43,173 nt of DNA, from the NCBI GenBank assembly GCA_020060215.1, contig JAGVAP010000118.1, positions 1 through 43,173 of the forward strand. Direction: 5' to 3'. Both the position numbers and the translations under genes were made by a program. The notes under the pieces were generated by a model, which was given only the letters and a program-made list of their open reading frames with translations, searched no databases and had not been told where the DNA came from. How positions within the stretch are numbered: the stretch's first letter is position 1; every line of letters begins with the position of its first letter. Shown one piece after another: positions 34,700 to 42,860 of this stretch. The stretch comes from Deltaproteobacteria bacterium (lineage in GTDB: Bacteria > Desulfobacterota > DSM-4660 > Desulfatiglandales > HGW-15).

Positions 34700-35815
34700 T
34701 TACGCCGCCTCTCTGAAGAACCGGTGAATCCGGTCGCATACCCGATCGATCTCGCTCGGTGTCAATTCCGGGTACATGGGCAGGGAGAGGATCGTTTCGC
34801 AGGCATGCTCAGTATGTTTCAAACCCCCCGGCATCCTGAATCGATCGGCGTAAGATGGCTGCAGATGGATCGGCACGGGATAGTGGACAGCGGTCTGGAT
34901 GGACTCTGAGTTGAGGAACCGGAGGAGGCGGTCTCTGGTGGATCGATCGGAAAGGCGAATTACGTACTGGTGGTACACATGGGTTTTCCCGGGCATCACC
35001 TCAGGCAGGACGAGGGGCAGCGGTTGGAGAGCTGCCGTATATCGGGCGGCAACCCCTGCGCGCAGCCGGTTGTTTGCATCGAGGTGCCTCAACTTCACCC
35101 GGAGAACGGCCGCCTGGATCTCGTCGAGCCGTGAGTTGTGGCCTTTTACACGGCTGATCCTCTCGCGATCCCAGCCATACTGTCTTGCTGCAACAAGACG
35201 CTCATGGATCTCGGAGTCATCGGTCGCGACGGCGCCGCCGTCGCCCAGACACCCCAGGTTCTTGGTGGGATAAAAGCTGAAAGCCCCTGCAGCGCCCCAT
35301 GTCCCTGTCTTGCGACCATCCACCGCGGCGCCATGGGACTGTGCGCAATCCTCGATCAGGGGGATCCCATGAGCACCGGCGAACTCAAGGAGAGGCGGCA
35401 GATCGGCAGGGTGGCCGTAAAGGTGTACCGGTACAAGCGCCCTGGTGTCGGCCGTCACGATGTCCGAAAGAGAGGAAGGATCCATCGTGTAGGTCCGTGG
35501 ACGGATGTCGACGAATCGTGGGACGGCGCCGCACATCTCGATCGCAGCAGCCGTGGCTACTGCGGTGTGGGAGACCGTGATGACTTTTTCCCCCGGTTTG
35601 ATCCCGCATGCCAGCAGCGCAAGGCAGACCGCATCCGTCCCGTTGGCCACGCCCACGACATATCGGGTGCCTAGAAAATCCGCGAATTCCCGCTCGAATG
35701 CCGCAGTCTCCTCTCCGAGGATGTACCAGCCGCCTCCCAAGACCTTATGAACGGCGGCATCGATTTCCGCTTTCATCGACAAGTAATTGGCAAGAGGATT
35801 CGTCTGAGGGATCAT
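34700..35815 (-). CDS. DegT/DnrJ/EryC1/StrS sugar aminotransferase
   Basis: The 371-residue product is a PLP enzyme that aminates a keto-sugar nucleotide. It has GWYILGEETAAFE, GVANGTDAVCLAL, LIEDCAQSHGA (D156) and the PLP lysine K185 in SFYPTKNLGCLGDGG, then GHNSRLDEIQAAVLRVKL and YHQYVIRLSDR. The pattern resembles the FdtB/QdtB 3-amino-sugar group, but the exact sugar cannot be told. ATG 35815 overlaps the SDR stop by four bases. With that SDR it probably makes an amino sugar for the glycan. Confidence 0.93.
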   Translation of the reverse strand: MIPQTNPLANYLSMKAEIDAAVHKVLGGGWYILGEETAAFEREFADFLGTRYVVGVANGTDAVCLALLACGIKPGEKVITVSHTAVATAAAIEMCGAVPRFVDIRPRTYTMDPSSLSDIVTADTRALVPVHLYGHPADLPPLLEFAGAHGIPLIEDCAQSHGAAVDGRKTGTWGAAGAFSFYPTKNLGCLGDGGAVATDDSEIHERLVAARQYGWDRERISRVKGHNSRLDEIQAAVLRVKLRHLDANNRLRAGVAARYTAALQPLPLVLPEVMPGKTHVYHQYVIRLSDRSTRDRLLRFLNSESIQTAVHYPVPIHLQPSYADRFRMPGGLKHTEHACETILSLPMYPELTPSEIDRVCDRIHRFFREAA

Positions 35816-36801
35816 AGGTAATGCTCAATATGCCTGCGGTAGTAATCGAAAGTCCTGGACAGTCCCTCTTCCAGGCCTACCTTGGGCGTCCACTGAAAAT
35901 CCTCACGTATCTTGCCGAAGTCTGCGTAGTAATCCCCGATGTCGATGGCCTTTCTCTTTCCCGGAAAGGGGAGGATGCGATATTCCCCCCCTTTGAAGAT
36001 CCTGACCATCATTTCTGCAAGGGCTTTGAGGGAAACAGGCTCCGGGCTGCCAAGGTTGTACACGTGGCCGTCGGCCTTTTCGGAAAGGGCCACCATCAGC
36101 ATGGCTGAAACGGCATCGTCCACGTAGTTGAAATCCCTGACCTGAAGACCGTCTCCCCATATCTCGATGGGGTTTCCGTCGATGAGTCTGCGGATCCAGA
36201 CCCCTAAAAAGGTCTGGCGCGCATCCTTGATACGCATCCGGGGACCGTAGGTGTTCGTGAGCCGGAGGGAGCAGGTCCTGATCCCATAGACCTGGTAATA
36301 GAGCCGATGATACCATTCCCCGGCCATCTTGTGGATTCCGTTCACATCCACCGGCCTGATGGGATGTTCTTCATCTACGGGGAGACTATCCGGTTTCCCG
36401 TAGACCTGTCTCGTGCCGGCATAGACGACCTTGATGGCGGGGTTGTACTTCCGGCATGCCTCCAGGATGAACAGCTGGGAGCGGCAGTTGATGTCCAGGT
36501 CCGTGTAAGGGTTTTCCATGGAATCGATGTGGCTGGTCTGCCCGGCAAGATTGAAGAGGAAGTCTTCTCCTCGGACGAGATGGGACATGCTGAATTCGTC
36601 ACGGACATCTGCGATGTTGACCTTCAGCCTGCCCTCATACCCCTTCACGTTGAAGAGGTTGCCCCCGTACTCGGGGATGAGGCTGTCCACGACCACGACC
36701 CTGGCACCGATATCCACGAGCTTCATGGCCAGCGTGCTGCCGATGAACCCCAGCCCGCCGGTAATGATCACCTTCCTCCCTTTAAAATCATCGAAATACA
36801 T
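35812..36801 (-). CDS. SDR NAD-dependent sugar epimerase/dehydratase with altered active site
   Basis: The 329-residue product has the NAD-binding GGLGFIG (G15, G18, G21), VVVVDSLIP, FNLAGQTSH and the sugar-binding C-terminal LRLTNTYGPRMRI, VRDFNYVDD and YNLGSPEPVS. At the YxxxK site it has N154 with K158 (VNGIHK), so the usual catalytic tyrosine is replaced by asparagine; T130 sits at the Ser/Thr position. It may act as an epimerase, dehydratase or a non-standard enzyme. I chose ATG 36801 (AAAAGGA 5 bases before it) over the upstream ATG at 36864. It heads the seven-gene minus operon. Confidence 0.88.
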   Translation of the reverse strand: MYFDDFKGRKVIITGGLGFIGSTLAMKLVDIGARVVVVDSLIPEYGGNLFNVKGYEGRLKVNIADVRDEFSMSHLVRGEDFLFNLAGQTSHIDSMENPYTDLDINCRSQLFILEACRKYNPAIKVVYAGTRQVYGKPDSLPVDEEHPIRPVDVNGIHKMAGEWYHRLYYQVYGIRTCSLRLTNTYGPRMRIKDARQTFLGVWIRRLIDGNPIEIWGDGLQVRDFNYVDDAVSAMLMVALSEKADGHVYNLGSPEPVSLKALAEMMVRIFKGGEYRILPFPGKRKAIDIGDYYADFGKIREDFQWTPKVGLEEGLSRTFDYYRRHIEHYL

Positions 36802-37004
36802 GAGAATCCTTTTTCGAAAGGAAAAGCGACCTCTATGCATACAGGTTTTTCCTTCATTGTTCAAGGGATTTATATCCCGCCCCCTTCGCGGGCTTGATTC
36901 ATCATCCTCTTGCCCCTAGAATAAGCGGACTGTGCATTTCCCCCTCGCCTCCCTTGACAGGGGAGCAGGAGTCGCCCCGTCGGATCAGAGGATTTATTGT
37001 TCGC
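36802..37004. other. Divergent intergenic region
   Basis: This 203-bp gap must hold the promoters for the minus operon and the + strand gene. I see a weak minus-strand match TTGAAC-N17-TATGCA (about 36836-36864) that is poor at -10, and a CCCGC/GCGGG stem near 36876-36892. The CCTCGCCTCCCTTGACAGG stretch near 36943-36961 looks like a degenerate intergenic repeat. None is firm. Confidence 0.4.
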
Positions 37005-37664
37005 ATGCCTATGGATCCATCACCGGTCGAAGGATCCTCCAAGCGCTCTTGGAGCCGAGTAAGTGTGGCCTGCACCCTGACCGCAGCCGCTGCAGTGGTG
37101 GTGCTGATGGTATGGGCCCGGGTTCTGTTTGGATCTGCGGGGGCATTCTACAAGGGAGAGGAAAGCCTTCGAGCGAATCGACGAGTCCAGGCGATCACGT
37201 ACTTCGACAGGGCCCTTCATTGGTATGCACCGTTGAATCCGTATGTAGAGCGCTCGGCCGAGAGACTCTGGGCACTGAGCGAAATGGCGGAAAAGGATGG
37301 AGATGCAGAACTGGCCCTTGCAGCGTTGAATTCACTCAGAAGCGGGTTCAAGGCCGCCGAAGGGTTGTTTTCTCCCGGCCGGCAATGGATAGAGGATTGT
37401 GAAGAGCAGATGCAAAGACTCACACGTGGGCAGAAAGAAGGCGGGTCTGCACGGGTTGTGAAGAAGGCCAGGGAAAAGGGTCATTCCCCGCCCAACGTGT
37501 TCTGGACCCTTGTGCTCGAAGTCGGGCTTTTGGGTTGGATCGGCTCCGTCTTCCTGCTGGTCACGAGAGATGGGAAAAGCGGAACCCGGAGGGACCTTCT
37601 CGTCTGGTGCGGGCTGTCCGTCTTCTTCTACGCGATCTGGCTCATCGGCATGATGAAGGCCTAA
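37005..37664 (+). CDS. Hypothetical membrane protein with TPR-like segment
   Basis: The 219-residue product has one N-terminal membrane helix (about 20-43), a soluble middle with a TPR-like pair (SLRANRRVQAITYFDRALHWYAP), and two C-terminal helices (about 164-186 and 197-217). I do not recognise a named family with certainty, though similar proteins seem to occur in deltaproteobacteria near envelope genes; this is from memory. ATG 37005 has AGAGGA at 36986-36992, a little far; the frame is open from 36894. It is convergent with the TMTC-like gene, ends 13 bp apart. Confidence 0.75.
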   Translation: MPMDPSPVEGSSKRSWSRVSVACTLTAAAAVVVLMVWARVLFGSAGAFYKGEESLRANRRVQAITYFDRALHWYAPLNPYVERSAERLWALSEMAEKDGDAELALAALNSLRSGFKAAEGLFSPGRQWIEDCEEQMQRLTRGQKEGGSARVVKKAREKGHSPPNVFWTLVLEVGLLGWIGSVFLLVTRDGKSGTRRDLLVWCGLSVFFYAIWLIGMMKA

Positions 37665-37677
37665 GCGGGGCCCGGGT

Positions 37678-39426
37678 CTATGGGACGCGCGGGTTCGATG
37701 GGTCTCCGGCCCCTGGTTCCGGCCGTTCCAACGGGAGCCTTTTCAGGTTTCCCAGTCCCTTTTTTCCCAAAGGGTCCAGGCGCAGAGCTTCGGAGAGATG
37801 GCGGTGGGCCTCCTGCATCCGGCCTTCCCTCCCCAAGGCAATGGCCAAATTGTTGTGGGTCTGTGCATTTCCGGGGTTGATCTCCAGAGCCCGGGTGTAG
37901 TGCTGAATGGCCTCGCGGTTCCTGCCGATGGTGAGATAGGCATTCCCAATGTGGAAATGGGGTTTCTCCAGCAGTGGTTCGGCCTGGATGATCAGCAGGT
38001 ATTGTCTGATCGCCTCTTCCTCTTGCCCCAAGGCCTGAAGCGCGTTGGCCAGATGGTACCGGCTGTCGACGTAGCCCGGTCTAATTCGGAGCGCCTCCTC
38101 CAAATGCTCGACTGCCTCCCTGTTCTTCCCCTCGAGTGCAAGCGCGTACCCGAGATGACTCCGGGCCAGGAAATGGTCCGGGGTAACGGTTACCGCCTGA
38201 CGAAAGATCTCCACGCTGTTTTGCCAGTGTTTGACCTGAACCCACGTGATCATCGTTAGACCGAGAAGTACCGCACAGGCCGCAGTCGGGGGAACGTATC
38301 TCCTCGGTCCATTGAACGGCCGCAAGAGCCTGGGAATTCCCCAGGCGACCATGATGAAAGGTCCGATCAAAGGGACATAAGTATAACGGTCTGCCATTGC
38401 ATGCGACCCGATCTGGACCAGGCCAATCACGGGCAACAGAGTCCCCACGTACCAGAGCCATCCCACCAGGAGGAAGGGCCATTTCTTCCTGAGGAGAAAT
38501 GTTCCCACAGACACTGCGGCGAGAAGCAGTGCGCCGCCCATCACCTGCCAAACGGAGAATGTGGATGGGAGGGGGTAAATGACCGCCAGGTGACGGGGCC
38601 AGCACATCTTCAAGATGTAGGAGGCGTAGGAGACTACCGCATTGGAAACCCGATGGCCGAAGGGGACGGAAGCAAGGGAGGGCAGAGCGCCGATCTCCTT
38701 TTCACCCTGGAAGGTCAGGACAACGAAGATCAGGGAGAGGGCCAGGAAAGGGACCTTCTCCGGAAGCAGAGGGGAGATCGATCTGGGAGCAAGACCGTTT
38801 GTCCTCCCGAGAGGCCAGTAGTCAAGCAGAATGAGCATGAACGGGAGCGTCACCAGCATCGACTTGGCCATGAGCCCCGCTGTGAAACCGAAGAGGGTCA
38901 CAGCATACCACCGTCGGGAACCTCCTCCAGCATACCGGGTATATGCCCAAAGGGTGAAGAACCAGAAAAGCGTGCTCAAGACATCTTTGCGCTGCGATAT
39001 CCAGGCGACCGACTCCACATGCAGGGGATGGAGCGCAAAGAGAAGGGCAACGAACCCGCTCCGCGCGAGCTTACCTGTCCATCGGTCCAGCAGGAGGAAG
39101 AGAATGATGGAGTTGATGATGTGAAGCACCAGGTTCGTCCAGTGATGTCCTTTCGGATTCAACCCGTACAATTCCGAATCGAGCATGTGGGAGAGCCAGG
39201 TGAAGGGGTGCCAGAACCCTGCCTCGAGATTGGTGAAAGCCCACCGGGTGCCTTCAAGGGTCAGACCGTTGCGTACATGAGCATTCTCCACCACATATCG
39301 CGGATCGTCATAGATCAGGAATTCATGTTCCTGGACTTCCCAGAATGCCATGAGCGCGGCGCCGGCGATGAGAAGACATGTGAGGAGCCTTGGATTCCGC
39401 AAGAGGGGGCGCCTGGATTCGGTCAC
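37678..39426 (-). CDS. TMTC/DUF1736-like GT-C membrane protein with TPR tail
   Basis: The 582-residue product has a first helix, D40/D41 in EFLIYDDPRYVVENAHVRNG, the loop FWHPFTWLSHMLDSELYGLN and the block LFALHPLHVESVAWISQRKD, then about ten helices. About four TPR units fill the C-terminal ~170 residues (YALALEGKNREAVEHLEEAL). Human TMTC1-4 proteins of this plan O-mannosylate cadherins; bacterial members are uncharacterised. GTG 39426 overlaps the stop of the paralogue upstream (GTGA). The tail is proline-rich (LERPEPGAGDPSNP). Confidence 0.9.
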   Translation of the reverse strand: MTESRRPLLRNPRLLTCLLIAGAALMAFWEVQEHEFLIYDDPRYVVENAHVRNGLTLEGTRWAFTNLEAGFWHPFTWLSHMLDSELYGLNPKGHHWTNLVLHIINSIILFLLLDRWTGKLARSGFVALLFALHPLHVESVAWISQRKDVLSTLFWFFTLWAYTRYAGGGSRRWYAVTLFGFTAGLMAKSMLVTLPFMLILLDYWPLGRTNGLAPRSISPLLPEKVPFLALSLIFVVLTFQGEKEIGALPSLASVPFGHRVSNAVVSYASYILKMCWPRHLAVIYPLPSTFSVWQVMGGALLLAAVSVGTFLLRKKWPFLLVGWLWYVGTLLPVIGLVQIGSHAMADRYTYVPLIGPFIMVAWGIPRLLRPFNGPRRYVPPTAACAVLLGLTMITWVQVKHWQNSVEIFRQAVTVTPDHFLARSHLGYALALEGKNREAVEHLEEALRIRPGYVDSRYHLANALQALGQEEEAIRQYLLIIQAEPLLEKPHFHIGNAYLTIGRNREAIQHYTRALEINPGNAQTHNNLAIALGREGRMQEAHRHLSEALRLDPLGKKGLGNLKRLPLERPEPGAGDPSNPRVP

Positions 39427-41186
39427 GGGCCGCCCCCCGGTTTCTTCAACCTTTGGCGGGCCACACCCAGGTTGTGCGCGGCCTTCGGGTCGGACGGGTT
39501 CACCCTCAGGGCTTCCTCGAACTGTCGCACAGCCTCCTCGTTTCTGCCCGCCTTCAGGAATGCGAACCCGAGATTGGTGTGGACCTTCGAGTCGGAAGGC
39601 TCCGCGAGAAGGGCGGAGCGATAGAGAGAAACCGCTTCGTCATAGTCACCCTTCAGGAGCAGCGCATTGCCGAGCGCGGAGAGAACCCCCTTGTCGCCCG
39701 GTCTGATCCTGATCGCTTTTCGGTACTCGAGCACGGCCTCTTCGGTTCGGCCCAGGAGCAAGAGCACCGAACCCAGGTTCTGGATGGCCGGGAAATAGTC
39801 CGGTTTCATCCTTAGAGCTTCACGGTAGTGCGATACGGCTTTCTCCGTGTCGCCACGAATCGCGTGTTCATTGCCCAGCAGGTACTGGGCGGTATAGTTT
39901 CCGGGTGTCACTCTGAGCGCCTGTGAAAAGAGTGTGATGCCGCTTCTCCAGTGCACGAGTTGAAATGAAGTGGAAATGGAACAGGCGACGATGAGAAGCC
40001 CTGCCCCCGCCAAGAAGAATGTGCGGCCGTTCTTGAGTCTGCGGGTGAGATCGTCAAGCCCCCAGACGGAGGATACTGCGAGTCCTATATGCGGAAGATA
40101 GGTGAACCTGTCGGCCATGGCCTGGGAGCCTACTTGTACCAGCCCGATGGCCGGGACCAGTGTTCCGAGAAACCACAGCCAGCCCACCCCCAGGTAGGGG
40201 ATCTGTCGGAAACGGACAAGGACAGCGAAGGTGATGCCTGCCATCAGCAGAAAGGAGAGAGCGATCCTCGGAAACGGGATTCCGCCCTGCGGGTAAGGGT
40301 AGAAGAAGGCGAGATCGGACGGCCAGATCGTCTTTTCGAGATAACTCGCGTAAGAGACGAGCGCATTGGCCAGACGAAGATCAAAAGGGACCGCCTCCAA
40401 ACCGGCGACCGCCCCCTTTTGACCGGCTGCGAAATAGGTGATCAGGGATGACAATAACGCGAGCAGGAAGAGCGGCAGTTTCTCGGCAAGAAGTCCGGCA
40501 AAAGGGGTCTCCTTCCGCAACGCGAAAAATTCGTCTCCGGAGCCGAATGGCCGGAACCCGATTCGTTCCAGAGGCCAGTAATCCAGAAGGAGAAGAGCAA
40601 AGGGAAGCGTGAGAAAAGCGGGTTGCTTGGCGGCCAACCCGAGCGAGAACGAGAGCATGGTAAGGAGATAAGCCCTCTTTCCGCCTCTTCTTGCGTACGC
40701 GCAATAGGCTCGTATGGTCAACACCCAGAAAAAAGCGGCCAAAACATCTTTCCGCTCGGCAATCCAGGCTACGGACTCGATTCGCAGGGGGTGAAGACTG
40801 AAAAGGGCCGCCGCAAATGCGCTGCGCCAGGGGGCGCCGGTCATCTTCTTGAGTGTGGAGAACAGGAGAAGCGTGCTCCCCAGGTGTATGAGCACGTTGT
40901 TGAAGTGGTGTCCCCGTGGGTTCAGACCGTAGAGGGTGCAATCCAGCATGTGCGATAGCCATGTTATCGGATGCCAGTAGCTGGCGTGGACGGTCGTGAA
41001 GGCCCAGAGCACGTTTCTCAGACTCAACCCCGAGCGCACATGTGGGTTTTCCACGACGTACTCAAAGTCGTCCCAAACCAGGAAATCGTGGTGCTGAACG
41101 GGCCAGTAGACGATCAGAACCAATCCCGTCAAGGCCAATGCCGCCGCCAACGATGCTTTTTCAATGCGAGACGTGTGCCTGATCAC
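39423..41186 (-). CDS. TMTC/DUF1736-like GT-C membrane protein with TPR tail
   Basis: The 587-residue product has D39/D40 in FLVWDDFEYVVENPHVRSG, YWHPITWLSHMLDCTLYGLN, LFSLHPLRIESVAWIAERKD, and LLLLDYWPLERI, all shared with its tandem neighbours. About five TPR units follow at the C-terminus (LGSVLLLLGRTEEAVLEYRKA). The shared motifs are strong but flanking DNA has diverged, so the duplication is old. GTG 41186 overlaps the upstream paralogue stop (GTGA), implying one mRNA and coupled translation. Sugar and acceptor are unknown. Confidence 0.9.
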   Translation of the reverse strand: MIRHTSRIEKASLAAALALTGLVLIVYWPVQHHDFLVWDDFEYVVENPHVRSGLSLRNVLWAFTTVHASYWHPITWLSHMLDCTLYGLNPRGHHFNNVLIHLGSTLLLFSTLKKMTGAPWRSAFAAALFSLHPLRIESVAWIAERKDVLAAFFWVLTIRAYCAYARRGGKRAYLLTMLSFSLGLAAKQPAFLTLPFALLLLDYWPLERIGFRPFGSGDEFFALRKETPFAGLLAEKLPLFLLALLSSLITYFAAGQKGAVAGLEAVPFDLRLANALVSYASYLEKTIWPSDLAFFYPYPQGGIPFPRIALSFLLMAGITFAVLVRFRQIPYLGVGWLWFLGTLVPAIGLVQVGSQAMADRFTYLPHIGLAVSSVWGLDDLTRRLKNGRTFFLAGAGLLIVACSISTSFQLVHWRSGITLFSQALRVTPGNYTAQYLLGNEHAIRGDTEKAVSHYREALRMKPDYFPAIQNLGSVLLLLGRTEEAVLEYRKAIRIRPGDKGVLSALGNALLLKGDYDEAVSLYRSALLAEPSDSKVHTNLGFAFLKAGRNEEAVRQFEEALRVNPSDPKAAHNLGVARQRLKKPGGGP

Positions 41187-42856
41187 TTGGGGGGCTCTTT
41201 CTGAGTCAGTGCCCGTTCAATGTTGTATCGGGCCTCACTGAAATGGGGGTTGAGCCGAAGGGCCATGGAAAAGTGCTCTATGGCCTTTTCAAGCCGCCCC
41301 TCCTGCATGAAGATGTTTCCGAGGTTGTTGTGCGCGGCCGCAAAACCGGGGTTGACCCTGACGGCGGCAAGCAGATGCTCGACCGCCTCCCTGTTCTTGC
41401 CCTGCCGTGCCAGGATGTTGCCGAGGTTGTTGTGAGCGGACGGATGATCCGGGTAGATTCCCAGAGCCCTCGCATATAGAAGGGAGGCCTCCTGCAAGTC
41501 GCCCTTTCCTGCCTTGATGAAGGCAAGATTATAAAACAAAGGGAAAAGGCCGGTTCTGCCCTGCTCGGAGAACTGAATTGCGCGATTCCAAAGCGTCTCG
41601 GCATCCCCCCAGTGCTTAATCTGTTTGGAACAACTCCAAACCAGTGCCGCTGACGAAACGATCCAAATCGTGAAGAGTGCCGTCTGCAGCCTTTTTGATC
41701 TTGCTGCGGCAGCCGCAGAGCCCCACACCATTTGGATGAACAACCCAACGAGCGGGATATATGCAAAACGATCGGCGCGCTCGGGCCATAGGCCCTGTTG
41801 GACGATTCCGATTACCGGAAGGAGCGTAATGATGTACCACGCCCATCCTGTAAAGAGGAACGGCAGCCGGCGTGCTAACCGCCAGACCACGAGGGTGGCT
41901 GCAACGAGCATCAGCCCGCAAGCCGAGGATTTCCAGAGGGGAATGGAATCCGGGTACGGGTAGAAAAAGGTCAAGTGGGACGGCCAAAGGGTTTTCCAAA
42001 TATAGCTTACAAAACTGACCAAACCATTCTCGATCCGGAGGAGCATGGGGAGGGCGTCCGGTGACACAAGGATGTCGTTGATCCGACCGGATGCAATTGA
42101 TGCGCCGAACGACAGGAATGAAAGAAACGCGAGAGGCGCCTTTTCCAATGTGACACGTTTGAAGCGTCCGTCGATCCTTCGCAGCGGCCAGTAATCCAGG
42201 ACAAGCAGAACCAGGGGGAGTGTTATGAACAGGGGTTTGGACATCAGGCTCAAGCTGAAGGCGACCAGGAGCGCGGCGTACCAGCGGGCACCCGGACGTT
42301 CACAATATCTGATGTAGGCCGAGATCGTGAGTATTCCAAAGAAGGCCCCCAGGAGGTTTTTCCGGCCGGCCACCCAGGCCACCGATTCCACGTTGAGGGG
42401 GTGAACCGCAAAAAGCAGCGCCACGGCCGCGCTGCGCCAGAGCGCACCTGTGAGCCTCTTGAGGGACAAGAACAGGAGCAGGGTGTTGAACATGTGGAGG
42501 AGAACATTGTTGAGGTGATGTCCCTGCGGGTTGGCGCCGTACAACTGACAGTCCAGCATATGGGAGAGCCATGTCAGAGGATGCCAGTAGAACTCATTGC
42601 CGAAGGTGAAGGCCCATAAGAGCCCTTGCGAGGTCAGGCCTGCACGCACAATAGGGTTGTGGGCTACATACTGGTCATCATCCAGGGCGGCAAAATCATG
42701 GTACTGGACAGGCCAGTAAACCATGAGCACGACCAGGGCGAGCGCGAGAGACAAGAGGACGGTGGAGTGGCGGAAGAGTTCTGGAAACCTGCTTTGCAGT
42801 CGGGAGTCTTCTTGGCTCCTGGGAGATAAACGGTTTATGATCGGATGTTTCTGCAT
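41183..42856 (-). CDS. TMTC/DUF1736-like GT-C membrane protein with TPR tail
   Basis: The 557-residue product has a DDD run (D59-D61) in FAALDDDQYVAHNPIVRAG, FYWHPLTWLSHMLDCQLYGAN and LFAVHPLNVESVAWVAGRKN. The N-terminal tail before the first helix is longer (about 30 residues) than in the two paralogues downstream. The C-terminus holds about four TPR units (AHNNLGNILARQGKNREAV, AHNNLGNIFMQEGRLEKAI). ATG 42856 is 4 bases after the stop of the partial gene upstream. Confidence 0.9.
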   Translation of the reverse strand: MQKHPIINRLSPRSQEDSRLQSRFPELFRHSTVLLSLALALVVLMVYWPVQYHDFAALDDDQYVAHNPIVRAGLTSQGLLWAFTFGNEFYWHPLTWLSHMLDCQLYGANPQGHHLNNVLLHMFNTLLLFLSLKRLTGALWRSAAVALLFAVHPLNVESVAWVAGRKNLLGAFFGILTISAYIRYCERPGARWYAALLVAFSLSLMSKPLFITLPLVLLVLDYWPLRRIDGRFKRVTLEKAPLAFLSFLSFGASIASGRINDILVSPDALPMLLRIENGLVSFVSYIWKTLWPSHLTFFYPYPDSIPLWKSSACGLMLVAATLVVWRLARRLPFLFTGWAWYIITLLPVIGIVQQGLWPERADRFAYIPLVGLFIQMVWGSAAAAARSKRLQTALFTIWIVSSAALVWSCSKQIKHWGDAETLWNRAIQFSEQGRTGLFPLFYNLAFIKAGKGDLQEASLLYARALGIYPDHPSAHNNLGNILARQGKNREAVEHLLAAVRVNPGFAAAHNNLGNIFMQEGRLEKAIEHFSMALRLNPHFSEARYNIERALTQKEPPK

Positions 42857-42860
42857 TCAG

